Below, one piece after another: positions 39,429-40,539 of a stretch of DNA of 40,539 bases; the first letter of the stretch is position 1, and every line of letters starts with the position of its first letter. Under the pieces are notes generated by a model. The model was given only the letters and a program-made list of their open reading frames with translations, was not told the origin of the DNA and made no database searches. Source of the DNA: DATAVB01 sp040414495 (GTDB taxonomy: Bacteria > Actinomycetota > Actinomycetes > Mycobacteriales > QHCD01); the NCBI GenBank assembly GCA_040414495.1, contig JBEDUI010000099.1:1-40539 (forward strand), in the 5' to 3' direction. The position numbers were made by a program, and so were the translations under genes.

Positions 39429-40373
39429 GTGACCGCGCTGCAGCCGGTCGCTGAACCGACCACGATCTCTGTCGCCCGGCCCAGCGCCGGCCGCAGCCGG
39501 GAGCGGTGGTGGGTGCCGTGGGCATTCATCGCGCCCAACATGCTGGGGCTGCTCTGCTTCACGTTGGTGCCGGTGCTGGCCGGCATTGCCATTTCGTTTA
39601 CGAACTGGAATGTCGTCTCCGGACTGTCCGGAATTCAATGGGCCGGAATCACCAACTTCACCAACCTGTTCTCCGACGCCGGATTCTGGAAAGCGCTGCT
39701 ACGTACGGTCTTCTTCGCCGGAATCGGGGTGCCGTTCTCGATCGGGCTCGGGTTGTTGCTCGCGCTCGCGTTGAACCGGCCGCTCATCGGGCGCGGGCTC
39801 CTGCGGGTGGTGTTCTTCGTCCCGAGCATGGTCAACTCGGTCGCCATCGGCATGGTCTGGTTGCTGGTGCTCAACCCGGACTCGGGCATCCTCAACCGGG
39901 GCCTGGCTCTGGTCGGCATCAAGCACGGTCCACTGTGGTTGGTGTCGAGCACGACCGCGCTGCCGGCGCTCGTTCTCATCCACGTCTGGGCGGCAATGGG
40001 CTACCAGGCGGTGATCTACCTGGCCGCGTTGCAGGACATGCCGCAGGAACTGCACGAGGCCGCGATGGCCGATGGAGCCGGACCGCTACGCCGGTTCTGG
40101 ACAATCACCTGGCCCGCGCTCATGCCGACCACCACATTTCTCGCGATCACATCGTTCATCGGTACATCGCAGGGTTTCGGCATGATGGCATTTTTGACCC
40201 AGGGCGGTCCGGCCGATTCCACCACCGTCCTGGCCTATTACATGTATCAGAACGGTTTTCAGTTCTATAAGTTCGGTTACGCCGCGGCGATGGGCGTCAT
40301 CACGTTCCTCGGTGTCCTCGTGCTGACGCTGTGCATGTGGCGCTATCAGAAGGGAAGGGGGTTGTACACATGA
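39429..40373 (+). CDS. Carbohydrate ABC transporter permease, MalF/UgpA type
   Basis: A 314-residue permease with six membrane segments (WAFIAPNMLGLLCFTLVPVL to YAAAMGVITFLGVLVLTLCM) and the EAA loop LHEAAMADGAGPLRRFWTIT (about 206-225) that contacts the ATPase. It forms the pore with the following partial permease. The start is GTG 39429, 3 bp after the binding-protein stop, without a strong leader. Its stop overlaps the next gene by 4 bp (ATGA). Confidence 0.92.
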   Translation: MTALQPVAEPTTISVARPSAGRSRERWWVPWAFIAPNMLGLLCFTLVPVLAGIAISFTNWNVVSGLSGIQWAGITNFTNLFSDAGFWKALLRTVFFAGIGVPFSIGLGLLLALALNRPLIGRGLLRVVFFVPSMVNSVAIGMVWLLVLNPDSGILNRGLALVGIKHGPLWLVSSTTALPALVLIHVWAAMGYQAVIYLAALQDMPQELHEAAMADGAGPLRRFWTITWPALMPTTTFLAITSFIGTSQGFGMMAFLTQGGPADSTTVLAYYMYQNGFQFYKFGYAAAMGVITFLGVLVLTLCMWRYQKGRGLYT

Positions 40374-40539
40374 GCAGTCTCACCATGCCGGCGACCTCCC
40401 GGGCCGCGCTGCAACGCCGCCGGCGCCAGCGCAAGGCGGTCCGGCGGGTGGTCGCGAGTCTCATTATGTGGCTGATCGCGCTGCTGTTCGCCGCCCCGTT
40501 CCTGTGGATGCTCTCGTCCTCGCTCAAACGCGATATAGA
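40370..40539 (+). CDS. Carbohydrate ABC transporter permease, MalG/UgpE type (partial)
   Basis: Only the first 56 codons are in the window, and the gene runs off the end. They encode a basic N-terminus (AALQRRRRQRKAVRRVVASL) followed by the first membrane segment (IMWLIALLFAAPFLWMLSSS) and SLKRD, typical of the second permease of sugar importers. The start is ATG 40370 by ATGA overlap. Confidence 0.85.
   Translation, partial: MSSLTMPATSRAALQRRRRQRKAVRRVVASLIMWLIALLFAAPFLWMLSSSLKRDI

Overview
The window is GC-rich DNA that looks like an actinomycete chromosome. GTG starts are frequent, ATGA/GTGA stop-start overlaps are common, and several genes have little or no leader. The families also fit: two ECF sigma factors with accessory C-terminal domains, a DUF1992 protein, a WXG100-like protein and many TetR, IclR and Lrp regulators. 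I cannot name a genus. I found no tRNA, rRNA or CRISPR array, and no essential informational operon. This is accessory and regulatory chromosome.

Layout. 1-150 is the end of a short insertion element touching the stop codon of a methyltransferase gene. 1.0-3.3 kb holds a TetR gene divergent from a lone NuoH gene, with a 34-bp operator between them. 3.5-7.2 kb has a DUF2867 protein, an adenosine deaminase-like enzyme with a probable leaderless promoter, a DinB-like protein and a flippase-like membrane protein. 7.4-10.4 kb carries a DUF402/HAD chimera, then a DGPF protein, its partner ECF sigma factor and a PNPOx-like protein. 10.4-12.6 kb has two divergent methyltransferases and a P-loop kinase. 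12.6-14.8 kb is an SDR-VOC-sigma operon ending in a terminator shared with a convergent VOC gene. A Nudix gene follows.

16.0-19.5 kb is a four-gene ABC transporter and two-component operon. It meets, tail to tail, an AceE-like thiamine-diphosphate enzyme (19.5-21.8 kb), which is divergent from an Lrp regulator. 22.5-24.2 kb holds a two-gene unit: a small WXG100-like protein and a 406-residue protein with a glycine-zipper C-terminus, ended by a 62-bp MITE-like element. 24.5-27.9 kb is a tandem pair of exported arylsulfotransferase-family proteins. 28-30.4 kb has a TetR gene, an SDR gene with an operator-covered promoter, and an unrecognised protein.

30.4-34.6 kb is repeat-rich. Several tandem repeats and a 70-bp palindrome-ended element surround a GNAT gene, a DUF1992 gene, an alpha/beta hydrolase and a dihydrofolate reductase-like gene. 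34.7-40.5 kb holds two paralogous IclR regulators sharing a DNA motif and recognition helix, a PhyH oxygenase divergent from an AraC regulator, and a carbohydrate ABC importer (binding protein, permease, partial second permease) that runs off the window.

The points most worth following are the WXG100-like/glycine-zipper pair, the lone NuoH under a TetR operator, the shared IclR motif, the DUF402/HAD fusion, the two small mobile repeat families, and the gene-tail repeats at 31.7 and 33.1 kb.
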